DNA of 64,000 nt, taken from assembly GCF_001902295.1 (NCBI RefSeq), contig NZ_CP018335.1, positions 4,216,001-4,280,000 of the forward strand, given 5' to 3'. Positions 36,618 through 46,165 of this stretch are shown here, one piece after another. Position 1 is the stretch's first letter; each line of letters begins with the position of its first letter. The stretch comes from Clostridium kluyveri. GTDB taxonomy: Bacteria; Bacillota; Clostridia; Clostridiales; Clostridiaceae. Below the pieces are notes generated by a model that saw only the letters and a list, made by a program, of their open reading frames with translations, had not been told where the DNA came from and made no database searches. The position numbers were made by a program, and so were the translations under genes.

Positions 36618-36670
36618 GTGACTCATAAATTTGCTAATATATTCTATTTTCCAAGTCACCTTGTTATAAT
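36618..36670 (+). promoter_or_regulatory. Promoter and candidate operator between hxlR-like and 36723 genes
   Basis: TATAAT at 36665-36670 lies 52 bp upstream of the ATG at 36723. GTGACT (36618-36623) and AGTCAC (36654-36659) form an inverted repeat just upstream, a plausible regulator site. The -35 match is poor, as in activator-dependent promoters. Confidence 0.45.
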
Positions 36671-36722
36671 CCATACAAGCTCATCAATAAGAGCTAGTAA
36701 AAATTATTCAGGAGGTATTATC

Positions 36723-37013
36723 ATGAAAGTAAATGCTTATTTGGAAATCACAATGAAAATTGACAACAACAATCGTCAAGCTGCTGCAAAGGTCTACACA
36801 GACTACAGAAGACCTTTCCTTGAAACAATCGAAGGTGCATTAACAAAAGACCTTTTGATTCGTGATGAAGACGTTCAAGTTCTTCATGGTTTCGACAGCA
36901 TTGAACATGCAAATGCTTACTTATCAAGCGAAATGTTTAAAAACGATGTATTTGTGGGACTGCAACCTCTGTGGAATACAGACCCAGAAGTAAAAATTTA
37001 TAGCGTAGCTTAA
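36723..37013 (+). CDS. Small protein of the dimeric alpha/beta-barrel type (function unknown)
   Basis: 96 residues starting MKVNAYLEITMKIDNNNRQ, preceded by AGGAGGTATTATC. The beta-alpha-beta pattern (YLEITMKI...; ...VLHGFDSIEHANAYLSSEMF) resembles small antibiotic-monooxygenase/YCII-like dimeric barrels, but no catalytic residues are diagnostic. The reading frame opens 35 codons upstream without a ribosome site. Divergent from and probably regulated by the HxlR-type gene. A strong terminator follows. Confidence 0.7.
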   Translation: MKVNAYLEITMKIDNNNRQAAAKVYTDYRRPFLETIEGALTKDLLIRDEDVQVLHGFDSIEHANAYLSSEMFKNDVFVGLQPLWNTDPEVKIYSVA

Positions 37014-37018
37014 TAATT

Positions 37019-37054
37019 AAAAGCCATTCTATCATTGATAGCGTGGCTTTCTTG
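37019..37054 (+). terminator. Terminator after the 36723 gene
   Basis: AAAGCCATTCTATCA / TGATAGCGTGGCTTT hairpin followed by CTTG; closes the small gene's transcript. Confidence 0.7.
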
Positions 37055-37174
37055 TTAATCTTTGCTACAAAGTACTATTTATATTACCATTTATACTACT
37101 CAACATTAAATTGGAAATTATCGAGCTTCATAAAATGCTCATCATACAAATAACATTGTTACTTATGTTCTTGA

Positions 37175-38167
37175 TTAATTATCAACAGCATTTTCAATGT
37201 TTTTGATAATGAAGTTTATAACCATACGTGTTCCCCTTGTTTTAATACGTCTATTCATTTCTTCAATACACTCTTTAAATTCTTCTTCACTTAGTGGAAT
37301 AGTATGAGATAGAGATTGCGTTTTAAACAATGGTATTCCTATCATTTTCTTTATACCATTTTGTTCTATTACAAAATAATATTCTTCTAATAAGAACTTT
37401 TCTCTGTTTTGAAGGAAAAACTCTTTCCATGATTCTAAAACATTTAAAGAAACTGTAACGGGGTTTCCGTTATACTTATATTTTTGACAGATTTTATTTG
37501 CAATACAATTTTCAATTTTATCAATCATCAAAGGTAAGAAATCTTTTACATCACCTAAGAAACCTTTTGCAGTATTGTAATTATCATTGTTTTTATCGCT
37601 AGGGGGGAAAGGCATATAGTTACCAATAGAGTGAGTGAGGTTTGCAAAAGTTTCAAATTCTTTTAAAATACTTGAATTTAAATCTTTTGAATAATCGGAA
37701 AATTTATCTAATAACCAAAAATCTCTATACAACTCGCATTTTTTATATTCTTCTTGATAGTCATTAATCCATGAAGTATTGTTACGTATATAGTCAAAAA
37801 ATAGAGTTTTCATAGAATTTATACAATCTATGTACGTCTCACCCAAAATCTCTTTTACAGACAAATCAGCATCAAAAATGCTTCCCTCAGATTTGGATTT
37901 AATAATATCATTTACTACAGTATAGCGCAGCCAGTTTTTTGTATTTAAATATTCACCTTTATTTTCAGAGTATTTTAATTCTACATTGTCAAGTTTATTT
38001 TCAAGAAAAAGATTTTTAAGTATTTCATCCTTCTTTTCAGATATTTCTTTTGCTGCATCATTATAAATATATGCTTTTTTAAAATCATACTCCACGATTT
38101 CCATAATACCTTCATAAGTAGATGTTTCTTTTAATTTTCCAATCTTATCGATAATCTTTATATCCAT
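37175..38167 (-). CDS. Uncharacterised cytoplasmic protein
   Basis: 330 residues, no signal peptide and no membrane segment. Rich in Asp, Glu, Lys and aromatic residues, with a conserved-looking core KEFETFANLTHSIGNYMPFPPSDKNN. No recognised fold or motif. Preceded by AGGAGG. Similar proteins with 'THSIGNxxxxP' occur in Firmicutes accessory DNA; I do not recognise a function. Confidence 0.6.
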   Translation of the reverse strand: MDIKIIDKIGKLKETSTYEGIMEIVEYDFKKAYIYNDAAKEISEKKDEILKNLFLENKLDNVELKYSENKGEYLNTKNWLRYTVVNDIIKSKSEGSIFDADLSVKEILGETYIDCINSMKTLFFDYIRNNTSWINDYQEEYKKCELYRDFWLLDKFSDYSKDLNSSILKEFETFANLTHSIGNYMPFPPSDKNNDNYNTAKGFLGDVKDFLPLMIDKIENCIANKICQKYKYNGNPVTVSLNVLESWKEFFLQNREKFLLEEYYFVIEQNGIKKMIGIPLFKTQSLSHTIPLSEEEFKECIEEMNRRIKTRGTRMVINFIIKNIENAVDN

Positions 38168-38301
38168 TTATTTTCCTCCTATGCCAATTATAAATAATCT
38201 GCACGACAAATTACTATTTATTGAGTTGTTTAATATTTTACATGTGACACAAGTATAAGAAAAGATTACGAAATTACCTTAATTTTAAATTTAGGAAATT
38301 T

Positions 38302-38748
38302 TTAATCTAATGTTCCAATAACATTATTTAATTTCAATAAAGCATCTGGTTCAACTTTTAAAGTAGTATTTTCTTCACCTAATCCACCATATACAAAAGA
38401 AAATTTAAGAAGTCTCTTATCAATTATATATGGCAATGAAATTCCGAACATCGGAACATTCCCAACTGAAAATCCCGTTATCAATTTAACTTCCTCTTTA
38501 GTGGCTAATCTAACATTTTTACAGTTTAGCAAACATTTTATTTCCTTGAAATTTACATGGCCTCTTTCACCTGATATAACTATTACATAAAACCCTTTAT
38601 TTGTATATATTATTAATGTTGGTGCTATTTGAGCAATATCAATTTTAAAATAGTCAGCACCTTCTTTTGCTGTATAAATAGGCTTATCATTATGAATTAA
38701 TTCAAATGAAAAACCATTCCCTTTTAAAATATCTTTTATATCTTTCAT
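38302..38748 (-). CDS. YbaK/EbsC-family aminoacyl-tRNA deacylase-like protein
   Basis: 148 residues with the YbaK fold: TAKEGADYFKIDIAQIAPTLII, then YVIVISGERGHVNFKEI, EEVKLITGFSVGNVPMFGI and the loop FVYGGLGEENTTLKVEPDALLKL. Family members hydrolyse mischarged aminoacyl-tRNAs such as Cys-tRNA-Pro. The residue corresponding to the usual Lys in 'vlvalsGdkrvd' appears altered, so specificity is uncertain. RBS AGGAGGTAA. Confidence 0.85.
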   Translation of the reverse strand: MKDIKDILKGNGFSFELIHNDKPIYTAKEGADYFKIDIAQIAPTLIIYTNKGFYVIVISGERGHVNFKEIKCLLNCKNVRLATKEEVKLITGFSVGNVPMFGISLPYIIDKRLLKFSFVYGGLGEENTTLKVEPDALLKLNNVIGTLD

Positions 38749-38952
38749 TAAATTTACCTCCTAGTAGTACATATTTCAAAAAAATTCGCTATCCCCTATA
38801 ACCTTTTTAATTGGAATTTTATTGGAAATTTTATAAATTCCTATACATTAAAAGAATATACTATAAACTTGCTATCTGAATTGTTATAACAATCACTTTC
38901 AGAGGTTTATCCGCTTCATTCCATATAGATTAAATTGATGAACTAAGTACTA

Positions 38953-39630
38953 TTATTGAACCCTGATTACTAACATTTCGTTTCCACCTTTCACAAATTC
39001 ATAATTTACTTTTACTGTTTTAATTTCATATTTAGAAAAGCATCCATCCTCTATTAATTTGTCAACAAACAGAGACTTTTCACATTTTAAATTGACTATT
39101 GGAAATACTCTTATTTCCTTCGATGTTATCCTTACTAATTCTTCAATAACCCTTTTATGGAACTCATAATCTAAATGCTCATCATACATAAACAGAAAGT
39201 GTGATACAAGAGCTATATTAAACTGTTTATCTTTAAAATGGCTTTTAGGGTACTCGGTAGTAACATATTCCGCCCTTGAATTTTGTTTAAAATCCCTAAT
39301 AAATGCTTCATATGCTTTTTTACGGTGTTCTTTTAAATGTTTAATGTCTTTAAAATACTTCCACTTATACAAATCTTTAATCTCTTCCATTTTTCCCATT
39401 GTTATTTCTAAATCTTTTGTGCACTTTTCTTCTATATCCCTAGCCGAAAAATAATAAATTCTATCAGAATCAGTAACATCATATCCTTAAGCTCTAGCTT
39501 CTGCACAAAAAGAACTGACACCTGAAGCTACATCCAATATTCTCTCACTTTTACTTATATTATGAATATCAAACATCCTATAATATTCATTAAAAGTTCT
39601 GCCTATTAGAACGATATTATTATGCGTGAT
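38953..39630 (-). pseudogene. SAM-dependent methyltransferase gene, 3' part, with in-frame stop
   Basis: Reading leftwards from the intron's 3' edge: THNNIVLIGRTFNEYYRMFDIHN, KSERILDVASGVSSFCAEARA (SAM-binding motif I), then TAA at 39489-39487, then GYDVTDSDRIYYF and MGKMEEIKDLYKWKYF continue in the same frame to 38953. An open frame starting at 39399 is only the C-terminal part (148 residues). The normal class I methyltransferase start has been separated by the group II intron; a small 5' piece may lie at about 45770. The gene is broken by both stop and insertion. Confidence 0.7.
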
Positions 39631-39729
39631 AGGTAAGACTTTGAAATTATCTCAATCTTTTCCCCCCACCTCACACCGGACATGAGATTTTCACCTCATC
39701 CGGCGTTCCAACAAATTGCATTTTACTAA

Positions 39730-40854
39730 TTAAATAACTGAATTTTCTACTAACTTTCTTAAAGAATTAACTCGTTTTAAACCTATTTTATTTAAATCTA
39801 GTTGTTCTAAATATTTTTCAATAGTTTCTTGTTGTACTGCATGAACTAATCTGTGGACTTCTGTTTTTATCCACACTAGATTATTATAACTATCATCCCC
39901 ACCCAGACTTTTAGGTTTTTTATGATGACATTCCATGTTTCCTATATTTAACAAGTTACCTGTAATATAACATCTTCCTTGTTGTCCAACTAATAATGAA
40001 ATTCTATTATCATTAAACTCAGTCGAGTTGTTTTCAGATGTATTTTTTAATAGGTATAATAATGTTTTGTTGTATCCTTTTAATTTAGCATGAATAATCT
40101 TTCTACCTTCTTTTGTATAGTTGCAAATATCTTTAGGAAAACACATTGGTGGTTTTGTTTTACATCCATATATAGGGAATATTGTCACCCCTTGTATCGT
40201 TCTTATTTTTCCTTTATAATTTTCATAAAGCCTTTTATAGGTTTCAGATAGTTTAGGTTTATCACTAATTATATCCCTTAATCTAATATCCAAGGTTTTT
40301 GTAACTAAGAAATTTATTTCTTTAAAATCTAAAATCACATTTGTTGCACTATTGTAATAATTATGGCTACCTAAAATAATGGAATTTACTTTAGAGACTT
40401 CTTTTGAATTTTGTTCTTTTTGTATTATTTTAATTTGTTGTTTTAATTTATCTATGGTATTTTGTTTCGTCTTGTCACACATTCTACTTTGACATACATA
40501 TTTATTTCTTTTGATTTTAGCCATTAACTTGAATCCTAGATATTCTGTATAATTTTTTCTTAGATTGGTTATTTTAGATTTATCAGGACTGATTTCTAAG
40601 TCTAGCCTCTCTATTAACCACAATCTTGTTGCATTATAAATTTTTTGAGCTGTTTTATAATCTCTACAGAAAATTTTAAAATCATCTGCATATCGAACTA
40701 GCCATATTTCTTTGAGATTTGTTTTTTTAATTGCTCTATATTTATGTAATTGAGCATACTTATGTTTAGTTTCAAAGGTTTCCCATTGATCACTAATCCA
40801 CCAATCTAATTCATTAAGTACAATATTTGATAGCAGTGGACTAATTATCCCACC
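39730..40854 (-). pseudogene. Group II intron reverse transcriptase/maturase, C-terminal part
   Basis: Continues the split intron protein: GIISPLLSNIVLNELDWW, then the catalytic YADD (LVRYADDFKIFCRD), thumb and maturase (domain X; TEYLGFKLMAKIKRNKYVCQ), and an HNH endonuclease (CYITGNLLNIGNMECHHKKP, then LVWIKTEVHRLVH). It begins at the RIT boundary, so it has no start codon of its own; the open frame from 40623 is an artefact. The other part is 44325-45043. Confidence 0.85.
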
Positions 40855-40944
40855 TTATGCAAAGTTGGAGATTATGCGAAGTAAACCTCATCAGGCATTG
40901 GTTTAACTGGGTTCTCTGAAGATTTACTTTGCATAATATCTCGA

Positions 40945-41964
40945 CTACTTTAATTTAGAAAGCCAATTTAGTAATGACGCATCTTCACTCCAATCAGGCA
41001 GGTTGATATCAACTAAATCGGGATAAGCACTCTCAATTGCCTGACGTTTTAACTCTGTATCACACTTAGCATAAGTCTCTGTAGTTTTGATGTCCTCGTG
41101 TCCTAAAAAATCCCGGATATATATCAGATTGACTCCGGCTTGTAGCAGATGCATTGCTTTGCTGTGACGAAACATATGTGGTGTTACTTTTTCAGGGACA
41201 ATCGTTGAGATTCTTCTTGCTGAGCATACATACTGTGAAATAATGTATGCAATACCCTCTTTAGTAAGTTTGTTATGCTGCTTGTTCGTAAATAAGGGGT
41301 AGTCACTTTTCCAATTCACGTTTAAGGAATTTTCCTGAATATAGCGTGACAATAAAGCAAGTGCATTTTTCAATAGTGGAACTCTACGTACCTTATTTCC
41401 CTTTCCAGTAAGAATAAGAACTCCTGGATTATTCAACACAACATCACGCACCCTTAGATCGACAAGTTCCTGTACTCTGCATCCAGAATCATAAAGGATA
41501 CTTAAAAGGGTTAAATCACGACGTCCTTTTGGAGTAGTCTTGTCTGGCTGGGATAATAAGAGCTTCATAGCCTCTGGTGTAAGATGCGGTATTGATGGTT
41601 TTTGTGTCTTCTTAATCGGCAGTGAAATCACTTTTTGAAAATGAAGAATTCCCTCTGGTTCCTCGTACTGCGCATAGCGAAAAAAGGAATGTATAGCTGC
41701 AAGTCGTTGGTTTCTAGTTGAAATACTACATTTTTTGCTTGTTTCCAGCCACTCAAGGAAATCCTTAATCAATCCATGCGTCAGCATGTTCAGGTTGAGT
41801 CTTTCAACAGGCATATTTCGTTGTTCCTGACAGTATCTAATTAGCAGTTTAAAGGTATCCCGGTAGGATGTTATTGTATTTTTGCTAGCATTTTTTTGTC
41901 TTGGCAGGTATTCAGACAAGAATCCAGTAAGGTGTATTGCAAAATCAGTAGGTTTCACCAGCAT
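40945..41964 (-). CDS. RIT tyrosine recombinase, third gene (RitC-like)
   Basis: About 339 residues: a SAM-like core-binding N terminus and an XerC-type catalytic domain with Arg I CRVQELVDL, HMFRHSKAMHLL, LGHEDIKTTETYAKCD (His and nucleophile Tyr). All catalytic residues are present. It overlaps the preceding recombinase gene by about 20 bp. The three recombinases of RIT elements are thought to act together, but how each contributes is not known. Confidence 0.88.
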   Translation of the reverse strand: MLVKPTDFAIHLTGFLSEYLPRQKNASKNTITSYRDTFKLLIRYCQEQRNMPVERLNLNMLTHGLIKDFLEWLETSKKCSISTRNQRLAAIHSFFRYAQYEEPEGILHFQKVISLPIKKTQKPSIPHLTPEAMKLLLSQPDKTTPKGRRDLTLLSILYDSGCRVQELVDLRVRDVVLNNPGVLILTGKGNKVRRVPLLKNALALLSRYIQENSLNVNWKSDYPLFTNKQHNKLTKEGIAYIISQYVCSARRISTIVPEKVTPHMFRHSKAMHLLQAGVNLIYIRDFLGHEDIKTTETYAKCDTELKRQAIESAYPDLVDINLPDWSEDASLLNWLSKLK

Positions 41965-42931
41965 CACCTTCCAATTCGGGGATAATGTCTGGATAACATC
42001 CCTCTAGCTTAATAGATATATCGGGGAATACATCAGCAGTCATTCTAAGGTAATATGAAGTTTCATTAAAGGAGTCGTGTCCCATATATGTCTTCAGTAT
42101 TGGAAGGTAAACTGAAAGGTCTTTTTCTTCTAGAACCCATTTTTTCAGACAGTGGCATGCAAAAGCATGGCGAAAGTCATGAACTCGTGGACCCTTGCCG
42201 CGGCCTCCATGTGAAATTCTAGCTCTCCATAGAAAGCGCCTAAAGTTGTGATATACATTACCTATAGTCATTGGCTTGCCATCCAATCCGGGAAAAAAGT
42301 AATCGCTACGCTTGGAAATCACATGGACACATTTGAAGTAATCGCGACAGCGACTTGTTAATTCATCCGACATTGGAACTAGACGGCTGTTGTCTTTCTT
42401 GGAATGCTGGATGGTTAGTACTCCATCCCTAAGATCTACATCATCTATTTTAAGTAGTCTTGCTTCTGAAGAGCGAAGACCGCATGAGTAGATCATTCTA
42501 AAGAATACTGGCATAATCAAGTGTCGTTGTGGACATTCGCTGACATAAGGACATTTGTCTGTCTCATGGAAGAAACGCTGCAATTCATCTACTGTATAAA
42601 TATATGGAACGTATTTCTCTTCAACCGGATAGTAACCTTTTGGAAGAATATATGCATTTATTCCTATACTATCCAAATATATAGCAAACTGTCGAAGTAC
42701 TGAAGCTCTTGAGCATTGATTAGCTTGTGCCTCATAAATCTTCTTAGAGCACCAGTCTAAAACTATTTCTCTTGTAAGTTCTTTTGCTTTAGAATACTTT
42801 TTAGCAGTAAATGCAGAGAATCGCAGGAGATGCTCTTTCTCAGTTTTATACTTATATCCGATTGCTTGTTTTAACTTAACATGGTTTTCGATATACTGAG
42901 CAAATGGGCCTTTGAAAAAATAATCACTCAT
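41945..42931 (-). CDS. RIT tyrosine recombinase, second gene (RitB-like)
   Basis: 328 residues with Arg I in CGLRSSEARLL, HDFRHAFACHCL, MGHDSFNETSYYLRMT. It starts with GGAGGTGG upstream of ATG 42931, and the start overlaps the end of the first recombinase gene. N-terminal core-binding domain present. Catalytically complete by eye. Confidence 0.88.
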   Translation of the reverse strand: MSDYFFKGPFAQYIENHVKLKQAIGYKYKTEKEHLLRFSAFTAKKYSKAKELTREIVLDWCSKKIYEAQANQCSRASVLRQFAIYLDSIGINAYILPKGYYPVEEKYVPYIYTVDELQRFFHETDKCPYVSECPQRHLIMPVFFRMIYSCGLRSSEARLLKIDDVDLRDGVLTIQHSKKDNSRLVPMSDELTSRCRDYFKCVHVISKRSDYFFPGLDGKPMTIGNVYHNFRRFLWRARISHGGRGKGPRVHDFRHAFACHCLKKWVLEEKDLSVYLPILKTYMGHDSFNETSYYLRMTADVFPDISIKLEGCYPDIIPELEGDAGETY

Positions 42932-44159
42932 GGTTATCCACCTCCGGTGTATTCAGGCAGCATTCCTTCAGCTTATTTAAATCTACTTTTAAATAAACTG
43001 CTGTGGAATCAGTATCCGTGTGACCAAGGATATCTGAAATTACTGCGAGAGGTGTGCCATGTTCAAGCATTCTCGATGCTGCAGTATGTCGAAGCGAGTG
43101 CATACCCCGACGTTTTTTTAGTGTTGGCAGATGGGCAATTACCATGTAGTTCTTGATTAATTGAGATAAGTGATCCCCTTCTGAAAAAGGGAGGAACGGT
43201 GCCATATGTCTTACAAATACAATTGATGAATCAACCTTTGGTCGTCCATATTTCAGATAATCAATAACAGCCCATCCTACTTCAGAGGGAATTGGAAGAG
43301 TAACTGTTTCTCGCGTCTTTGATTGTACGAATACCAACTTCTTCTCTTCCCAGTGAAAGCAATTAAACGTCAGGTTTTTGATGTCAGTAACCCTAAGTCC
43401 CAGCATACAAGCGAGAAGAATGATGGCATAATCCCGTTTTCCTTTTGGGCTTCCACGATCAATAGCTCCTATCAGTGCGACCAATTCAGCCTTTGTCCAA
43501 ACGGAAGGAATGCGTGTCTGCTTACGTGCTTGAACCATCGGTGTCTTTGCAGCTAAATCAGTTTTTAAAATGTCCTGCTCGAGAAGATATCTCAAAAAAG
43601 TACGTATTGAGCAGATATTCTGTTCCACAGTTTTATAAGTGTAACCAGCTAGAGTTCTGATATAGCTATGTATAATTGAAAGGCTGATATTACGGCAATT
43701 ACAGATGCCCTGTGAAATAAGATAATCCATAAATCGCTCCGCTTGATTCACGTAGTGATCAATAGTTACCTTAGAATAACTCCTAGCTTCACAGTAACTT
43801 TTGAAGTCACTGCTGATTTTCATAAAGTATGGATCAGTCAAAAGATCTCTGTATTTATAATACCGCCTTAAAACGGTATTATGCATTTGGAAATCGCCAA
43901 TCATTCTGATGATACGAAGTTCCTGAGTATCCTTTTGGCACAAGGTTTTATCAAAATCCTTTTTAAAAATCTGAAAGTATTTTTCTACAAAGTCTATTCC
44001 CAATTGTTCGGAGTAATAAGTTTCGTTACGATTTTCTGCAAACTTTATGATTTTCTCCCAACGATTACGATAAAACTTCATAGAGCCTTCAGTGTAGCCT
44101 AATCTCAGTAGCTCCTGTTCTAAATCTAGCAATAATTCTTTAAGTGGTTTTCTATGCAT
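42924..44159 (-). CDS. RIT tyrosine recombinase, first gene (RitA-like)
   Basis: 411 residues with an extended N-terminal DNA-binding part, then GLRVTDIKNL, HSLRHTAASRML, LGHTDTDSTAVYLKVD. The ATG at 44159 follows GAAGGAGG; the open frame extends 35 codons further 5' without a ribosome site. First gene of the trio, with overlaps indicating coupled translation. Confidence 0.88.
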   Translation of the reverse strand: MHRKPLKELLLDLEQELLRLGYTEGSMKFYRNRWEKIIKFAENRNETYYSEQLGIDFVEKYFQIFKKDFDKTLCQKDTQELRIIRMIGDFQMHNTVLRRYYKYRDLLTDPYFMKISSDFKSYCEARSYSKVTIDHYVNQAERFMDYLISQGICNCRNISLSIIHSYIRTLAGYTYKTVEQNICSIRTFLRYLLEQDILKTDLAAKTPMVQARKQTRIPSVWTKAELVALIGAIDRGSPKGKRDYAIILLACMLGLRVTDIKNLTFNCFHWEEKKLVFVQSKTRETVTLPIPSEVGWAVIDYLKYGRPKVDSSIVFVRHMAPFLPFSEGDHLSQLIKNYMVIAHLPTLKKRRGMHSLRHTAASRMLEHGTPLAVISDILGHTDTDSTAVYLKVDLNKLKECCLNTPEVDNHE

Positions 44160-44324
44160 ATAAAATGCCTCCTTCAATAATTTTTTAGTTTTTACATTAT
44201 TATCATTGACGGAGATTATGCAAAGTAAAACAAGTGTAATACCTGCAAGAATGCGGCAATTCAAGATTTACTTTGCATAATTACTTTCTTTGCATAAGGT
44301 GGGTTATGCGAAGCTTTGCATAAA

Positions 44325-45043
44325 CCGCCTTGTGGCGTTCCTTTAGTTGGTATTCCTATACCTTGAATTTCTGATTTTAATATCTTTCCAATAATGCTTA
44401 ATAGATTTTTATCTTGAATTCCTAAATGCCACATCTGCTTTTTTAATTTGCTATGGTTTACATTATCAAAAAATCCTTTGATATCTATATCTACGACGTA
44501 ATGTAATCCTGCTCTATTTATTAGTTTATAACATCTTGCTATGGCATGTTCTGTTGACCGATTAGGTCTAAAACCATAACTATGTTTATGGAATTTAGCT
44601 TCGCATATTGGTTCTAAAATCTGCTTGATACATTGCTGCATTATTCTATCATCTATGCAGGGTATCCCCAATGGTCTAGTTTTACCATTGTTTTTAGGGA
44701 TTTCAATACGTCTTACACTTTTAGGTTGATAATTTTTAAATTTATCTTGAATATATTTGATATATTTTTCAATACCCATATTTTTTATAAATTCAATATT
44801 TAAACCATCTGTCCCCACAGTTATGGAGCCTTTGTTTTTCTTGATATTCCTATAAGCTAGTAGGATGTTTTGTTCAGAGACTATATACTGCATCAGGTTA
44901 GTAAATTTATTATCTTTACTGCTTTGGCTATACAAATTATCAAATATTTCTTGCATGTCATAGTATTCATTGTTTCTTAGTTTCTGTTTCTTCTTTAATA
45001 AGCTTTCCTTCAAGTCTATTACTCTCCCTTCTGGGGATTTCAT
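44325..45043 (-). pseudogene. Group II intron reverse transcriptase/maturase, N-terminal part
   Basis: From ATG 45043: MKSPEGRVIDLKESLL, then TVGTDGLNIEFI (RT1), RRIEIPKNNGKTRPLGIP (RT2), FRPNRSTEHAI (RT2a) and VVDIDIKGFFDNVNH (RT3), ending at TPQGG (RT4) where the RIT element begins. The reading frame runs on into RIT DNA and stops at 44261. Together with 39730-40854 it makes a complete class-ML-like LtrA protein. Confidence 0.87.
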
Positions 45044-45747
45044 ATCTCTTAGTCATACCAGAACCTTGAATTATTCAGTATTTAATTTTCAAATAACAAC
45101 TTGTCTAGTGGCTATTGCTCTATTTCCATTACAGAAACTTCACTGCTTCATGCCACCACTCTCACTTAGATTAAGATAAGTTATACATTGACTGCTTTCC
45201 TTATCACTACTTCTTCGGTAATAAAACCTCCATATTCTAAGCTTTCCTTGTTCCGTTATTGCTATCTGTACATATATCCGTAGGTCATCAGTATGAGCCT
45301 GTAGGCTTGATAATGCCTTTAACACTATATGGATTTTCATAGATTAAAGTTTTACTAATCCACACCCACTACACATATGTGTTATACCCATTTCTAGGTA
45401 TTCGTTGTTTAGACCCGTACATTCCTGATTTCGTCAGTTCCCTTTGGAACATCCTAACCATAGATATTTTATAGACCCTAGCTCTATCACTACTCGACCA
45501 CCTCTGGTTCGCATTTCGTGTAAATATTTGTATTTACTTACGGTAGCTCTCAAGCCATTTAACGAGCTTTTAACCCTCTGATGTTTACTCATCAAAACGC
45601 TAATCGTATCCTTTGAGAAGGCATTTCAAGGCGTTACCCTATCATTCTACCTTTCACAATAACAGTTCTAATTTCTGAATTTAACCAGCTAATTAGGCTA
45701 GTTTTGTAGAAGACCCTCGCCTTCCTTTGTCTAGCAACAAGTCACAC
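45044..45747 (-). other. Group II intron 5' non-coding region (domains I-IV 5' part)
   Basis: Structured, gene-free intron RNA starting GTGTGACTTGTTGCTAG and running to the RT start. It includes several long complementary segments; no other gene. Confidence 0.65.
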
Positions 45748-45784
45748 TTAATCCAACTTCTTCTCCATATCATCCACTCCAAAA

Positions 45785-45883
45785 CTATATTTTGATATTG
45801 TAATCTAAACTTAATTCATCTCCTGGTAATCCCCTTATTCCACAATTATGGCTAGGAGTTTCAAAAATAGCAGTTAAAAGTTC
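45785..45883 (-). pseudogene. Possible gene-end remnant behind the T-box-like leader
   Basis: One frame reads ELLTAIFETPSHNCGIRGLP then GDELSLDYNIKI and stops at 45785-45787. It follows the terminator of the leader directly and looks protein-like, suggesting that most of a T-box-controlled gene was lost and only its C-terminal end remains. I do not recognise the family. A small start (GGAGTGG then ATG at about 45768) lies immediately downstream and may be the start of the methyltransferase gene. Confidence 0.3.
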
Positions 45884-45885
45884 TA

Positions 45886-46165
45886 TAAAATAAAAAGAAC
45901 ACTTCACCCTATAAGGGCAAAATGAACATTCTGCTATACCACCTTAATATAAAGTCAGCTTTTTCAGGTACGGAGATTACTCGATACCCTGTCCTTTTAA
46001 CGGTGGACTATCCGTTTATTGCTACTGCTATTTCACATCACATCTCAGAGACCCATTCAATATAGACTACAGTATTTGGCTCTCACTATCCCAAATTCAC
46101 TTTAACTAAATTTCCATATCTACTACTTCTCTTCACTGACTTTTACTCTTATTTTTTACATCATA
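45886..46165 (-). promoter_or_regulatory. T-box-like leader
   Basis: On the minus strand: a stem I-like region (GAGAGCC / GGGTCTC), a T-box-like string AAGGTGGTATAGCAG (45945-45931), and a hairpin CCCT/AGGG followed by TTCTTTTTATTTT at about 45918-45889. Core T-box bases TGGT are kept, but ACCGCG is replaced by ATAGCA. The specifier codon could not be identified. A consensus promoter lies just upstream. Confidence 0.5.

Larger units (their letters stand above)
40855..44323 (-). mobile_element. RIT (recombinase-in-trio) element inserted in the intron reverse transcriptase
   Basis: 3.47 kb with three overlapping tyrosine-recombinase genes in one direction. The ends carry TTATGCAAAG (left) and CTTTGCATAA (right) as inverted repeats; a longer 16-bp pair CCCACCTTATGCAAAG / CTTTGCATAAGGTGGG is at 40849-40864 and 44288-44303. 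Flanking CCACC (40850-40854) and CCGCC (44325-44329) may be an imperfect duplication. Removing the element restores the reverse transcriptase frame (TPQGG + GIISPLL). Confidence 0.85.
39631..45747 (-). mobile_element. Group II intron (with inserted RIT element)
   Basis: The minus-strand sequence opens with GTGTGAC (45747-45741), fits a domain I with several long stems, carries the LtrA-type reverse transcriptase, and ends with a domain V (39708-39673; CGCCGGATGAGGTGAAAATC...GTCCGG) and a domain VI with a candidate bulged branch A near the 3' end (about 39631-39650). Without the RIT the intron would be about 2.65 kb, the usual size. The 3' boundary is approximate. It sits at the start of a methyltransferase gene. 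Confidence 0.78.

Noticed and set aside
39730..40623. Stand-alone HNH protein starting at 40623
   Set aside because: The upstream frame stays open to 40854 and encodes RT motifs including YADD; it is the C-terminal half of the split RT.
42881..43660. Forward-strand frames opposite the RIT recombinases
   Set aside because: Antisense shadows of the recombinase genes.
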